Source: Odiellus spinosus
Taxonomy: Eukaryota > Arthropoda > Arachnida > Opiliones > Phalangiidae
DNA length: 64,000 nucleotides
Reading direction: 5' to 3'
Assembly (NCBI GenBank): GCA_963920705.1
Contig: OY987239.1
Coordinates: 5,348,371 to 5,412,370, forward strand
Shown piece after piece: positions 1 through 10,569 of the stretch (position 1 is its first letter; each line of letters starts with the position of its first letter). Under the pieces are notes generated by a model. It worked only from the letters and a program-made list of their open reading frames with translations. It made no database searches and was not told the origin of the DNA. Made by a program: the position numbers and the translations under genes.

Positions 1-222
1 TATGAAATTGATAAAAGTATAATTTATGAAATTGATAAAAGTATAATTTACGGAATTGGTAAAAGTATAATTTATGAAATTGGTAAAAGTATTATTTATG
101 AAATTGGTAAAAGTATAATTTTTGAAATTTGATAAAAGAATAATTTATGAAATTGATAAAAGTATAATTTAGGGAATTGGTAAAAGTATAATTTACGGAA
201 TTGGTAAAAGTGTAATTTAAAC
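1..222. repeat. 26-bp AT-rich minisatellite
   Basis: Tandem copies of a unit of the form TATGAAATTGGTAAAAGTATAATT, with ATAAAAG/GGTAAAAG and TACGG/TATG variants. It directly abuts a tRNA-like repeat. The same unit recurs at 500-565, 5290-5460 and 7165-7330. Short open frames across it are products of the repeat and not genes. Confidence 0.9.
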
Positions 223-223
223 A

Positions 224-290
224 GCCCAGGATTCGATCCTGAGTTTAAGTGTATTTGAAAGCAACGACTCTAACCGCTCGGCCACGGCAC
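224..290 (-). repeat. tRNA-like repeat, type 1 (Ser/Leu-like)
   Basis: On the minus strand an A-box-like TGGCCGAGCGGTTAG is followed about 35 bp later by a B-box-like GGATCGAATCC flanked by short complementary stretches (a T-arm). The anticodon-stem region does not pair convincingly and there is no clean acceptor stem, so this is a tRNA-derived repeat or pseudogene. The downstream block (ATATAGCGAACAGTTATAG...) recurs with other copies, so the repeat unit is larger than the tRNA part. Confidence 0.75.
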
Positions 291-718
291 TATATAGCGA
301 ACAGTTATAGTAAATCAAAACTAGAAATTTTGAAATTTATAAAAATTGTATAATAATGAAACTAGGAATTATGAAAGTACTATAAGTATAATATATAAAA
401 TTAGTATACATTATGGAATTAGTAAAAGCATATTTTATGAATTTAGTAGAATAATGACAATAGGAAAAAATAATTATATAAATTTTAAATATGTACTTAA
501 AGTAATGGAATTAGTATACTTTATGAAATTAGTAAAAGTATAATTTATGAAATTGGTAAAAGTGTAAGCCCCTTTGATTCTGCCAGTTTCTCAGCTTCTG
601 TAGTAGACGCTTCTTTGTGACGTTCAACTGCGAAATTGTTTAATAATCCCTGGAAATAGCCCATCTCTCCAACTAGGAAATCCCAAGCTCGGGCTAACCC
701 AGCACTCTTGTAATATTT

Positions 719-1610
719 TAGGTAAGGTTAGGTTAGTTAATACCTCGAATTAACCCATCCTTCGAACTAGTTAATCCCTGGGGCTAAGATTTATGAAATG
801 TAATAGAATTAACCGCAAAATATCATGGGCGTCGAGAGAAGCCTAGTGTTTCGTACCCTAAAGACATTTTATATATTGGATCTGCCACGAATTACATATA
901 CTCAAAAATAACGTAGTAGAGGCTCAAAATAATATAAAAATGTTGAAATTTTCAATAATCCTGAAGCACTATTAAGAAAAAAATGTCTCCGTCATTAAAT
1001 AGGAATATAAACGCTTCATTATTCTAAAATGTGAATTTTGTGTCGGAAGTAAATAGCGCAAAATAGCAGGGTCAATTTGAATATCAAAAGACCGCTAATT
1101 TGGCCCGAATTTAGTGTGCCTGAAATTTCATGACGGCCCATGTTGGCCATCGTTGTCCATCAGTTTGGAATTGACCCTTTGGTTAGTTAATCCCTCGAAT
1201 TTACCCATCCCTCGAAATAACCCATCCCTCTTTTACTAGTTTAGGTAAGGTTAGGTTAGTTTATCTCGGTCTTTCCAGATTTGTACCAAGCTCTTAACTA
1301 CGTAGGATTGAAACCTTAATTAAACGCTATAACTTATATTTATCATTAGTAATAATTAAGGTTGAAACAATGTATAATGCTAACTAGAGAAATCATGTGG
1401 TTATAGGATATATTTTCTGAAAAAATGAGAGAAATTATACAAAAAGATGTTGCTTCGCACCCTTAAAAAGAGCTCTTTATCCAACTCGGTTTAAACCCGT
1501 CAAGGGTAACAAATTGTTAGAGAACAATTTAATATATTATAATAATATAACTATAATAATAGTTAGTAGATTTAGTTTACTACTCCAAAGATTTTATTAT
1601 TATTAAAGGG
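719..1610 (+). repeat. Composite TTAGG-type repeat, copy 1
   Basis: Three parts in order. First, units with GGTAAGGTTAGGTTAGTTAA and CCTCGAATTA/CCCATCC phrases (about 719-790 and 1180-1270). Second, a block with CTTTCCAGATTTGTACC and GCATTAGTAATAATTAAGG-like sequence (about 1270-1370). Third, a block with GTTGCTTCGCACCCTTAAAA and CTACTCCAAAGATTTT (about 1440-1610). The same three parts in the same order occur, reversed, at 52380-53660; the first two occur at 34660-35040. No coding signal is visible. Confidence 0.7.
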
Positions 1611-1710
1611 AGATTGCAACGTAACAACGAGTGAACATGGAACAATTCAATTTAAATAATTTAATAAGCATGATTGTCTTCCATGAGAAAGTAAATCCTC
1701 TTCGTGTTCA

Positions 1711-1858
1711 TCTTATATATAAAAACCACGACGTTCGTTCGTCGTTCGTTCGTTGGTTGGTTGGTTGGTTTTTTCGCGGGGGAATCTTATATATAAAAAC
1801 CACGACGTTCGTTCGTCGTTCGTTCGTTGGTTGGTTGGTTGGTTTTTTCGCGGGGGAA
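1711..1858 (+). repeat. 74-bp tandem duplication of the Helitron 5' end
   Basis: Two near-identical 74-bp units (1711-1784 and 1785-1858), each starting TCTTATATATAAAAACCACG and ending CGCGGGGGAA. Each contains GTTC and GGTT microsatellite runs. The duplication copies the putative 5' terminus itself. Confidence 0.9.
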
Positions 1859-2399
1859 TTTATTCCGAGCCGTTCCGGCCCCCCACGAGTTCGCTAATTT
1901 TATTGCTCTTGAAGAAACACGCCGTCTACGGAACAAAATTTAATCTGGGTTCGTAGTTCGTTTTAAATTAAAATTAGAATTAATTGAAAAATTAAATCTT
2001 CGATTTGGTATCGTTACAAACGTTTCAGTGTTTCGTTAATTTTCTTCCTGTTTGGCCTCCGCTCAGTTTAAATTATAAAATTTAATCGGGGTTCGTACCG
2101 CTTTTTACTCTTTTTAAATTAAAATTAAAGTTAAAAATTCCAGTTCGATAAAGGCTTCCGTTCGTTAACACGATAATCTGTCGTTTCAGGAGGATCCCGT
2201 TGCGGGATGCCTCGCCTTAACGCCGGCCTCCCATTGGTTGATAATGATTTGTATAGTGTAGGGTCTTTTTTTTTTTTCCCCACGGAGGATTGTTAGACGC
2301 GGAGTAGTAGTCTTATATATTAAAACCCGGCTTAGCATTACAGGGAGCATTTAAAAATGGAGTGGTAATAAATTTTAAACGGAACCTTTTAAACTAACG

Positions 2400-3125
2400 G
2401 AAAAAGATGAACATCAAGATGGCCGCCTGCAAAAAGATGAGAGTTAGATGGACGCCTGAAAAAAGATGAAAAGCAAGATGGCCGCCTGAAAAAAAAGATG
2501 AAAATTAGGTGTGTTCCCATTTCACCCAAATATTTCGCCCAAAATTATCTATTCCCATTTCGCCCAATTGTTAGGTTAGGTAGGGTTAGGTTAGATTATT
2601 TGAGATTGGGCGAAATGGGAATTGGGTCAAATGTTTTGGGCGAAATGGGGGTAAACCAAAAATTAAGATGGAAGCATGAAAAAAGATGAAAAGCAAGATG
2701 GCCGCCTTAAAAAAGATGAAAATTAAGATGGAAGCATGAAAAAAGATGAAAAGCAAGATGGCCGCCTTAAAAAAGATGAAAAGTAAGATGGCCGCATGAA
2801 AAAAGATGAAAAGCAAGATGGCCGCCTTAAAAAAGATGAAAATTAAGATGGAAGCATGAAAAAAGATGAAAAGCAAGATGGCCGCCTTAAAAAAGATGAA
2901 AAGTAAGATGGCCGCATGAAAAAAGATGAAAAGTAAGATGGCCGCATGAAAAAAGATGAAAAGTAAGATGGCCGCATGAAAAAAGATGAAAAGTAAGATG
3001 GCCGCATGAAAAAAGATGAAAAGTAAGATGGCCGCATGAAAAAAGATGAAAAGTAAGATGGCCGCATGAAAAAAAAGATGAAAAGTAAGATGGCCGCATG
3101 AAAAGCAAGATGGCCGCCGAAAAAA
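2400..3125. repeat. 30-bp minisatellite inside the Helitron
   Basis: About 20 copies of a unit like GATGAAAAGTAAGATGGCCG plus CATGAAAAAA. Two variants alternate (AAGTAAGATGGCCGCATG and AAGCAAGATGGCCGCCTT), and the last half is homogenised to the first. Because the period is a multiple of three, long minus-strand open frames appear; they are not genes. Confidence 0.9.
2522..2655. repeat. Inverted repeat enclosing a short TTAGG tract
   Basis: CCCATTTCGCCCAA at about 2553 faces TTGGGCGAAATGGG at about 2606, with GTTAGGTTAGGTAGGGTTAG in the loop. Outer CATTTC/GAAATG pieces extend the arms. It interrupts the 30-bp minisatellite, so it is a later insertion into the array or part of its seed. Confidence 0.65.
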
Positions 3126-3390
3126 AGGTGGAAAGGAAGAGGACCGCCCTTAAAAAGATGAAAATAAAAATTAGAATTAAGTGAAAAATTAAATCTTCTT
3201 AAAATTAGAATTAAGTGAAAAATTAAATCTTCGATTTGGTATCGTTACATGCTGTTACTAATTATAACACTGTTCAATCCTTTTCACCTCTTTTCATATG
3301 GCAGGCGCGTGGAAACTCAGATTTTAATACAATTTCATTACGCCCGAAGCAACTGGATGAAACCCGCCCGTAGGGCGGGCTTTCAGCTAG

Positions 3391-4470
3391 TTTTTATATA
3401 AAAGATTAAAGTAATGGGCCCAATTCCGCCAATCGGTATAATTGTCACTACCCTTTAATGTGAAAACACTGTTTATGAAAATCTGTAATATTATTTAACT
3501 CGAATAAAATCCTTGAGTTTGCCCGTAATAAAATCATATTTCTGTGGTAAATATTTCGTTTTCAAGCACGAATCCATTTTTTGAGGTTTATCTTATTATA
3601 AATTTTGCGTATGTTTGCCAAGGTCTTTCTTACACTTTCCGGTAAAAAGTTAAATTTGGACCCGCCTCTATTTTCCCGCAATGAACAATTAAACAAAAAA
3701 GCTAAAAGCTTAAAAATTAATCAAAATTAGCTTGAAGGAAGGTTATTAAAATATAAACGCGCAGTGTAAATACAGGCGCAAAATGGCTACAGGATCTAAT
3801 TGGTCCTCCAGTTTCTGAATTTCTGCTTTTGGTTCTCATGACTTCTCTTTGCCGCGTCTTACGTCAATGTTCTATAAACTGACGATGGCTTCTAGTTCCA
3901 GCCACGGTCGTAGCAAATGAATCGTTCGGCCAATTAATCTTTAATTATATAGGGATATATCCAAAGTAGAAATGGGCTAGAGTTTTTGACTTTCAACTAA
4001 GTTTGACGAGCACACCTGGTCAATCTATGTTTCACCTTGACTGCTCAGTGCAAAATGTTTCTGATGAAATCAAAGAACGGAAGGATTGCGCTTAACGTAC
4101 CATTTTTACATTACACCATATATAAAATGAAGTTAAAAATCTGTATGAAATGAGCGACGATTATGGTAAAACGTCTACTTCAGTCGCCATTTATTTCGAG
4201 AAAATCCTTTAATTACACCATAGCCTCCTCGATCACGCGCTTATAAACCCCGGCAACATGAGTTTGAGAGAATAAATGGGAAATTAAAACTACACCAAAG
4301 GACAGCACGAAAAAGCACTAAAATGTAAAGGGAAAAGAAAGTCGACGGGAGAAACAAATTCTTGCCTAATATAAACTAAAATAAGTTATATAATTTGTAT
4401 ATTTTATGCACGCTAGTTCCAAAAACTCCCAATAAAATAAGAAAACTTCAAAATTGTAGTACCTTCCCCG
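3391..4470. other. Intergenic, no feature seen
   Basis: Ordinary AT-rich sequence. I see no open frame of interest, repeat or structured element. Confidence 0.5.
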
Positions 4471-4534
4471 CCCAGAATTAGATCCTGAGTTTGAGCGTAT
4501 TGGAAGGCAACGACTTTAACCGCTCGGCCACGGC
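4471..4534 (-). repeat. tRNA-like repeat, type 1
   Basis: Same family as 224-290: minus-strand TGGCCGAGCGGTTAA A-box. The B-box region is degraded here (GGATCTAATTC). Confidence 0.65.
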
Positions 4535-4554
4535 CCAAGAACGTATATAAGTTT

Positions 4555-4740
4555 TATATAAATATTTATATACATGTATCTATCTAAATATATGTAGATA
4601 AATATATATTTAGATAGATACATATATATAAATATATATTTAGATATGTATGTATATATAAAAATATATTTAGATAGATACATATATATAAATATATATT
4701 TAGATATGTATGTATGTATATATATATATAAATATATATG
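4555..4740. repeat. TA-rich microsatellite
   Basis: Interleaved (TATA)n, TAGATA and TATGTATG runs. It lies between two tRNA-like repeats, where the 26-bp minisatellite sits in other copies. Confidence 0.9.
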
Positions 4741-4795
4741 AAACTCGGAATTTGCTGAAAGTAGTATAATACGGAAAGTTGGGAAAAATTAAACA

Positions 4796-4860
4796 ACCTA
4801 GGATTCGATCCTCAGTTTAAGAGAATTTGAAAGCAACGACTTTAACCGCTCGGCCACGGC
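4796..4860 (-). repeat. tRNA-like repeat, type 1
   Basis: Minus-strand TGGCCGAGCGGTTAA then GGATCGAATCC, preceded by the GGAAAGTTGGGAAAA block also found before the 7435 copy. Confidence 0.7.
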
Positions 4861-4947
4861 AGTATATAGCGAACAACTATAGTAAATCAAAACTAGAAAT
4901 TTTGAAATTTATAAAAATTGTATAATAATTAAACTAGGAAGTAACCA

Positions 4948-5003
4948 ACCCAGGATTCGATCCGGAGTTTACGCGTATTTGAAAGCGTATGTTCGGCCAC
5001 GGC
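4948..5003 (-). repeat. tRNA-like repeat, type 1, internally deleted
   Basis: B-box GGATCGAATCC is intact. About 10 bp between the boxes, including part of the A-box, is missing relative to the other copies. Confidence 0.65.
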
Positions 5004-5090
5004 ATTATATAGCGAACAGTTATAGTAAATCACAACTAGAAATTTTGAAATTTATAAAACTTGTATGATAATTAAACTAGGAATTAACCA

Positions 5091-5155
5091 ACCCAGGATT
5101 CGATCCGGAGTTTACGCATATTTGAAAGCAACGTCTCTAACCGTTCGGCCACGGC
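5091..5155 (-). repeat. tRNA-like repeat, type 1
   Basis: Minus-strand TGGCCGAACGGTTAG then GGATCGAATCC. Its flanks match the copy 140 bp upstream, so these two form a local tandem duplication. Confidence 0.7.
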
Positions 5156-5199
5156 ACTATACTATACAGAGAAGCGTAATAGTAAATCAAATCTAGGAA

Positions 5200-5570
5200 T
5201 TTTTAAATCTATCAAATTAGTATAATAATAAAACTACGAATTATGAAAGTAGTATAAGTATAATTTATAAAATTAGTATACATTATGGAATTAGTAAAAT
5301 TGGTAAAAGTATAATTTATGAAATTGATTAAAGTATATTTTATGAAATTGATAAAAGAATAATTTATGAAATTGGTAAAAGTATATTTTATGAAATTGAT
5401 AAAATAATAATTTATGAAATTGGTAAAAGTATAATTTATGAAATTTGTCAAAATATTATTTATAAAATGAGAAAAAAAAATAATTTATGAAATTGGTAAA
5501 AGTATAATTTATGAAATTTGTCAAAATATTATTTATAAAATGAGAAAAAAAAATATAGTTTTGAAACTAG
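5200..5570. repeat. 26-bp minisatellite, second block
   Basis: Units of TATGAAATTGGTAAAAGTATAATT type, ending with a 55-bp duplicated piece (AAATTTGTCAAAATATTATT...) around 5443 and 5515. Confidence 0.85.
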
Positions 5571-5665
5571 TAGAATACTGACACTAGGACAAAAATAATT
5601 TTTCAGCTTAATATGACACAAAATAATTTAGTAATTATCACAAATATATATATAAATATAAATTT

Positions 5666-5735
5666 TCAAGGAATCGAACCCGGTTCTTTTCAAACACCGG
5701 GCTAGGGCGGTGACAACTTGGCAACCTGTCCATCG
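5666..5735 (-). repeat. tRNA-like repeat, type 2
   Basis: Minus strand: GGACAGGTTGCCAAGTTG (A-box-like), then GAACCGGGTTCGATTCC (perfect B-box GGTTCGATTCC inside a T-arm). This is a different tRNA-like family from type 1. A second copy is at 7590-7658, with the same ATATATAAATTTTCAAGGAA flank. Confidence 0.7.
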
Positions 5736-5823
5736 AGTGAATAAGCTTAATTAATATTCAAGTTTCATTTGTCTTTTTAAAATACAAATAAAAGTTTAAA
5801 CCACAAATAACGCGGAAAGCGGA

Positions 5824-6819
5824 CAGTGTTGCCAATGTGTGGGATAAATCCCACATTGTGGGATTTTTGGACGATTTTTGGGCTGTGTGGGATAAAGGGA
5901 TTTTTCAACCAAATTGGCCGATTTTGTGGGATTTTCTACTCTGACGGGATTTAACGACCCCTTTCTTACAAAAAAATATAATCAAGCTTGACTCTTTAGC
6001 CAGAGCCTAGAAAAAAAATAGATTTTTCTGAGAATATTTATATTTTCCATGTTTTTCTCATTCCCAGTAACCAAAAATTTTGAACAAGTTCACCATAATT
6101 TGCAGCGTGTTCAAAGTTACGATATCCGTTAGTTTTAAGCATTAATTTACTCAGAGATATAGGGAGCCTTCCTTCGCGCGTGCTACCAAATATCAGGTGG
6201 ACATGAACGAGGATCGGGGAGGGTTTTCAAATGTTTATTATATTATCACTACGGGATTTCACCAACAATACTTTCTTTAAATTCTTTAATTGTACAAACC
6301 CGGCGAAAGGCCCAGCACATCAGGGGGGTGGTTTAGGCCTTAGGGAATAAATAGGTTTACCTATAGTCACTTGACACCACTACCAAAGTCTAGGGGACTC
6401 TTTCTTTCTCCTAGAGACTTAGACTGATGATATTACATGGCGATGGATTTAGTTTTCAGTGTGTAAAAGCAAACACATGCCTATTTTTCTAGTTTTTATT
6501 CCTTAGCTCTATTTGTTGTTCTGGGGTAGCACCTGTTATGCCTCGTTTCCAAGAAATAAAATAAGAAACGAAAGTTTAAATTCATATTGGGTAGCGAGGT
6601 CAAGCTTTGAAGCTAGGGAGATACGCAAAATCATATTGCCTTTCTTGATTTTTTTTTTCTTTTTTCGTAATTTCGCTGTGAAAATTTTAAACCACAAAAC
6701 ATTTGATATGTTTTCCGTTGAGTTTTGCGAGGGGGCAGAGTTAAAAGAGGGTGAGGGTTGGGCGGGGAAATTTAGTAAGCGACTGTGGGATTTTCGACTC
6801 TCAAACATTGGCAACACTG
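5824..6819. mobile_element. Non-autonomous hAT element (MITE)
   Basis: Terminal inverted repeats CAGTGTTGCCAATGT (5824-5838) and ACATTGGCAACACTG (6805-6819) are perfect over 15 bp. They are flanked by a perfect 8-bp target duplication, AAAGCGGA, at 5816-5823 and 6820-6827. CAG...CTG ends with 8-bp duplications identify hAT. The 996-bp interior has GTGGGAT repeats near the left end but no transposase. Open frames at 6513-6845 are low-complexity and not convincing. Confidence 0.9.
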
Positions 6820-7065
6820 AAAGCGGAAAGAAGTTAAAATTCTAAATAATCAATTACACGCGACCACTTATTCCTCCTCCAATGACAGTGTAATAGATAG
6901 TAAGGTGTCTGAATGGGTGTAATTATAAGCGTAGCCGACCTTTATTAATAGATTAGTATTATAATGACAGAAGGGGGGGAAATAACAGTAGGGGGAAAAA
7001 AATGACAGTATGGGGAGAAATGTCAGTTGGTGGGGTAATTTTTTTTGGCCCCTACCACCCCCGAT

Positions 7066-7125
7066 CCAGGATTCGATCCTGAACTCGAGGTATTTCGATG
7101 GTAACAACGCTAACCGCTCGGCCAC
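7066..7125 (-). repeat. tRNA-like repeat, type 1, divergent
   Basis: Minus-strand TGGCCGAGCGGTTAG then GGATCGAATCCTGG, with a diverged middle. Confidence 0.65.
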
Positions 7126-7164
7126 ATACTCGTATGTTAGGCTAACGAAATATTAGTATACTTT

Positions 7165-7400
7165 ATGAAATATTAGTATAATTTATGAAATTGATAAAAG
7201 TATAATTTACGGAATTGGTAAAAGTATAATTTATGAAATTGGTAAAGGTATAATTTAAGAAACTGGTAAAAGTATAATTTATGAAATTGGTAAAAGTATA
7301 ATTTATGAAATTGGTAAAAGAACAATTTATGATGAAAGTAGTATAATATTTGATGAAAGTAGTATAATATTTGATGAAAGTAGTACAATATTTGATGAAA
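7165..7400. repeat. 26-bp and 27-bp minisatellites
   Basis: Units of the TATGAAATTGGTAAAAGTATAATT family, followed by four copies of a TTTGATGAAAGTAGTATAATA unit. Confidence 0.85.
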
Positions 7401-7434
7401 GTAGCGTAATACGGAAAGTTGGGAAAATTAAACA

Positions 7435-7500
7435 GGCCAGGATTCGATCCTGAGTTTAAGTGTATGTGAAAGCAACGACTCTAACCGCTCGCCCACGGCA
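7435..7500 (-). repeat. tRNA-like repeat, type 1
   Basis: Minus-strand A-box-like GGGCGAGCGGTTAG and B-box GGATCGAATCC. It is followed by the ATATAGCGAACAGTTATAG block shared with the copy at 224. Confidence 0.7.
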
Positions 7501-7589
7501 CAATATAGCGAACAGTTATAGTAAATCAAAACTAGAAATTTTGAAATTTATTAGTAATTATCACAAAAAAATATATATCTATAAATTTT

Positions 7590-7658
7590 CAAGGAATCGA
7601 ACTCGGTTCTTTTCAAACACCGGGCTAGTGCGGTGACAACTTAGCAACTTGTCCATCC
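7590..7658 (-). repeat. tRNA-like repeat, type 2
   Basis: Second copy of the 5666-5735 family: CAAGTTGCTAAGTTG and GAACCGAGTTCGATTCC on the minus strand. Confidence 0.7.
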
Positions 7659-8558
7659 AATGACAGTGTAATAGAAAGTAAGGTGGAGGTTGTGGTCGGG
7701 GGGAGGGGGTTAAGAATTTCCCCACCAGCCCCCTCCGTGGAGGGTCCAAAAATTTCCACACCACCCCCCTTCGGGGGGGTGGTGGTGGTGGTGGTCCAAA
7801 AATTCAGTGCGTTCCCTACCCCCTTTTTCAAACTATTCCTACCCCCTTCTAAACTATTTATATCGCTCTTAGGAGTTTTATTTTCCCTATTTTCTCATGT
7901 ATATTTTACTGGTTACATTTCCGACTCCGTTTGGAAAGAAATAATTCTTACAAGTTTCTGTAGGAAGTAATTTTTCAAGGAAAAATATTTTAAGAATTTT
8001 TATATATGATCTATTTCGAAAAATAGCGCCACGAAGTTCAGGAATTAAAATAAATGATAAGTGATGATAAAGATCTCTTTTTGGTTTGGGGTTGTCCAAA
8101 ATAATTTAAGGCCCTTCCTTCAATTTTTCCGGTTTTATTCAGTATTTTGGGGTCGGAATATGTCATATTTTAAATAGTTTTATGGTAAATTGGTTTTTGT
8201 TAATTTTACCACTTAACAAACAGAATTTGGCCCTTATACTAAAACGTAACAGAATTGGTTTATGTTAATTAATTTGGAATATAATTAATTTTAAAAACGT
8301 CGCTTTTTAGGTTTCCAAGTTTTTCGTTTCGTCGCCAAATCTATCGAAATAATGTGTCAAATTATAAAATTATGGTTGAGAATTGTAGAGGAATAGTCGA
8401 GTAAGAACATGTAATGATTTAAGATTTCTATATTAATTAGTCACGAATTAAATTAATTTTAAAATCTGATGAGTTATATTTCCAGTTTTTAATTTTCATT
8501 TTTCTCGGCGAATTATAAACCAGGGACTATAATATGTTTCGTGCATGGAGGTTATTCC
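7659..8558. other. Low-complexity then plain intergenic DNA
   Basis: About 7690-7800 is G/T-rich with GGTGGTGGTGG runs, and shares the ATGACAGTGTAATAG phrase with 6880-6900. The rest to 8558 is AT-rich with nothing recognised. Confidence 0.5.
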
Positions 8559-8799
8559 CAGTGGCGCCGCCAGGAATTTTTCTCACGTAGGCACGGCTTT
8601 TTTTGGGGGGCCCCAGTGGCCCTGACAGTCCTGACTTTTAATAGGGACTTTGAATTTTTAAATTTTATGACCGTCTAGTAATAATTATAAGAATAATAAT
8701 ATGCATTGTATTCAAAATATTTTATTTTAAAGTATATTTATGTATGCCTACAAAGGCTACAATACTGTCAATACAAATTTTATTTCCTGATGTTATATT

Positions 8800-10569
8800 T
8801 TAAATTAGGAACGAAACTCGCCTGTTTGAAACTTTCCCGAATTCATCCACAATTAACATTGGATTTTCTCTTAAGAAATTAGAAAGATCCCTATTTAGAG
8901 AAATTATAGTTAAATTTGAAAGTCTGTCTTCCGCCATAGTTGATCGAAGATAAGACTCTATTCTATTCAGAGAGCTGAAACTTCTTTCAGAAGTTGTATT
9001 AGCAACGGGGATGCATACAACTAGTTTAAAATATTTGACGAGATCAGGAAAGCCGTCCTCAATTGTCAGAAAATACTGAAGACATTCAACTACGTTAGTT
9101 TGTTTGCGGGATTTTTTTATCATTTTTTTCGCAATTTTCAGTTGGCATTTCAAGGAGTCTATATCAAAATTAAAACGACTGTATTTGCTGCAGTATGGAA
9201 TTATATCCTTTTCGTTTAAAAAATTAGGTGATTTAGGGTCAGATGCTAGAATTCCCTTGAACAAATCAACGTTTTTTAAAAGTCTTTCTTTCATTTCGTG
9301 AGTAAATCTATCGATTAGCTCGAAGTAGTTTGATCTAAGTGTTTCTCCCAAAGTTTTTGCCTCAGTCGAACGATTGCCTGTGGTGCTAAAAACAACGCTA
9401 CCACTTAGTCTTTTGTTTGGAATAGTTTTTCTTTTCCTTGACGCTAAAGGTAAGCTGTTCCGGTCTGAAACCGTGATAAACGCCGCTTCAGCCATGAGCG
9501 TAGCGTCGTCCCACATTTTATCAAATGTTTCTGAGTTTCTCATAGTTTCTAAGCTCTTTGTTGTAGCTTCGCAAATGTTGACGGCCTCCGTAAAGACAAC
9601 TTTTGGACTTTGTAGATATTCAGAAAGCGAGTTTGTAATTTCTAGCACTTGATCCAAAGCTACTAACATAATTATAATATTGAAATGTTTTAACTGGGAC
9701 AAGTAACCCCGACACTCGGCAGCTTCATCCGCTTTTCCATTATCGACAATATTTTCTAAAGCTAATTCTACGGCGTCAAACCTCGATCTAAAATAACCAG
9801 TTGCGTGTTTTTTGCTCGACCATCTAGTATCGCAGCTTTGCTGCATCTTGAGAATTACCTCATAGCCTAGTTCTTTTTGCGCATTCTGAAAATATTGACT
9901 TCGAACAGCGGAGTTACTCTGGAAATTATAAATGGCTTGAAGCAAGCCCAACATCTCTCGAACTAAAGATATTTTTGAACAACAGTTAACTAAGACAAGG
10001 TTTAACCTATGGGCGTAGCAATGTATGTAAGGGCAGTTTCCACCTACGGCTTCTTCAATCTTTACCCTTACTCCACCAACGTGTCCACTCATGACACTGG
10101 CACCATCATAGGTTTGCGCAACGCATTTCTTAATCGATAATCCACTTTCTTGTAGAATTTTTAAGATTGAAGCGCTGATTGTCTCGGCATCAAACTTACG
10201 TAAATCGGTTAAACCGAAAAATCTCTCGCGGACGTCTACCTCTTTGGTATTGTACCTAACGCACACGCTTAATTGTTCCACTCCAGCGCTATCCCGCGTC
10301 TCATCGGCAATCACCGAAAATAAGCCTCCCCCTTCATTTATTTCACGTACAATGCTTTTTTGGATTAAGGTGCCGCTTATATTTATTAATTCGTTCTGAA
10401 TTGTACTGTGCGTGTATTTGGCGTTTTGGGGCATGTTGCTGCATTTTTCTCTTAATTCCGGACATTTTCTTTTTAAAAGCTCTAGAATTTCAATAAAATT
10501 CCCTCTGTTTTCAGATTCTGTATCGCATCTGTGACCCCGTAACGCAATGTCTTGTTGCGCGCAAAGCAA
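8800..10569 (-). CDS. hAT transposase, catalytic and dimerisation part (E1)
   Basis: A 589-residue open frame of the ZMYM1/TTF-type hAT family (DUF4371 then hAT C-terminal). An RNase H-like core is visible as IADETRDSAG (about residue 90, first Asp), AQTYDGASVMSG (about 155, second Asp) and HCYAHRLNLVL (about 180, the conserved C..H). The hAT dimerisation region near the C-terminus contains VANTTSERSFSSLNRI. The coding frame continues upstream of this start to about 10720, where it shifts by one base relative to the N-terminal ORF at 10638-11387. The same shift is in E2, so it predates the duplication, or an intron or frameshift joins the two. The enzyme would excise and reinsert E. Confidence 0.85.
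   Translation of the reverse strand: MLCAQQDIALRGHRCDTESENRGNFIEILELLKRKCPELREKCSNMPQNAKYTHSTIQNELINISGTLIQKSIVREINEGGGLFSVIADETRDSAGVEQLSVCVRYNTKEVDVRERFFGLTDLRKFDAETISASILKILQESGLSIKKCVAQTYDGASVMSGHVGGVRVKIEEAVGGNCPYIHCYAHRLNLVLVNCCSKISLVREMLGLLQAIYNFQSNSAVRSQYFQNAQKELGYEVILKMQQSCDTRWSSKKHATGYFRSRFDAVELALENIVDNGKADEAAECRGYLSQLKHFNIIIMLVALDQVLEITNSLSEYLQSPKVVFTEAVNICEATTKSLETMRNSETFDKMWDDATLMAEAAFITVSDRNSLPLASRKRKTIPNKRLSGSVVFSTTGNRSTEAKTLGETLRSNYFELIDRFTHEMKERLLKNVDLFKGILASDPKSPNFLNEKDIIPYCSKYSRFNFDIDSLKCQLKIAKKMIKKSRKQTNVVECLQYFLTIEDGFPDLVKYFKLVVCIPVANTTSERSFSSLNRIESYLRSTMAEDRLSNLTIISLNRDLSNFLRENPMLIVDEFGKVSNRRVSFLI

Larger units (their letters stand above)
1711..3390 (+). mobile_element. 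Non-autonomous Helitron
   Basis: The 5' end reads A|TCTTATATATAAAAACC followed by GTTCGTTCG/GGTTGGTT microsatellite, a familiar animal Helitron start (TC after a host A). The 3' end is a GC-rich hairpin CCCGCCC-gta-GGGCGGGC (3362-3380) six bases before CTAG, followed by host T. This is the Helitron hallmark: hairpin, then CTRR, inserted between A and T, no target duplication. No Rep/helicase ORF is present, so it depends on another element. The first 74 bp are duplicated in tandem, and a second similar 5'-like string (TCTTATATATTAAAACCCGG) at 2311 may mark a nested or alternative start. It carries a large internal minisatellite. Confidence 0.75.

Noticed and set aside
224..290. Functional tRNA-Ser/Leu gene
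   Set aside because: A- and B-boxes are good but the anticodon and acceptor stems do not form, and seven similar degraded copies lie nearby.
2586..3108. Minus-strand open frames of 70-96 residues with repeating AILLFIFFHA or SYFSSFFMRP peptides
   Set aside because: Translation of a 30-bp minisatellite, a multiple of three with few stops; no start context or homology.
6513..6845. 110-residue ORF in the hAT MITE
   Set aside because: Contains a poly-F run from a T-tract and extends to the TIR; no similarity to a transposase.
5212..7388. Open frames with FINYTFTNFINY and FYQFHKLYFYQF repeats
   Set aside because: Products of the 26-bp AT-rich minisatellite.
9104..9652. Plus-strand open frames inside the hAT transposase (also 38859-39407, 10978-11202, 40733-40957)
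   Set aside because: Antisense shadows of the transposase ORFs, identical in both copies.
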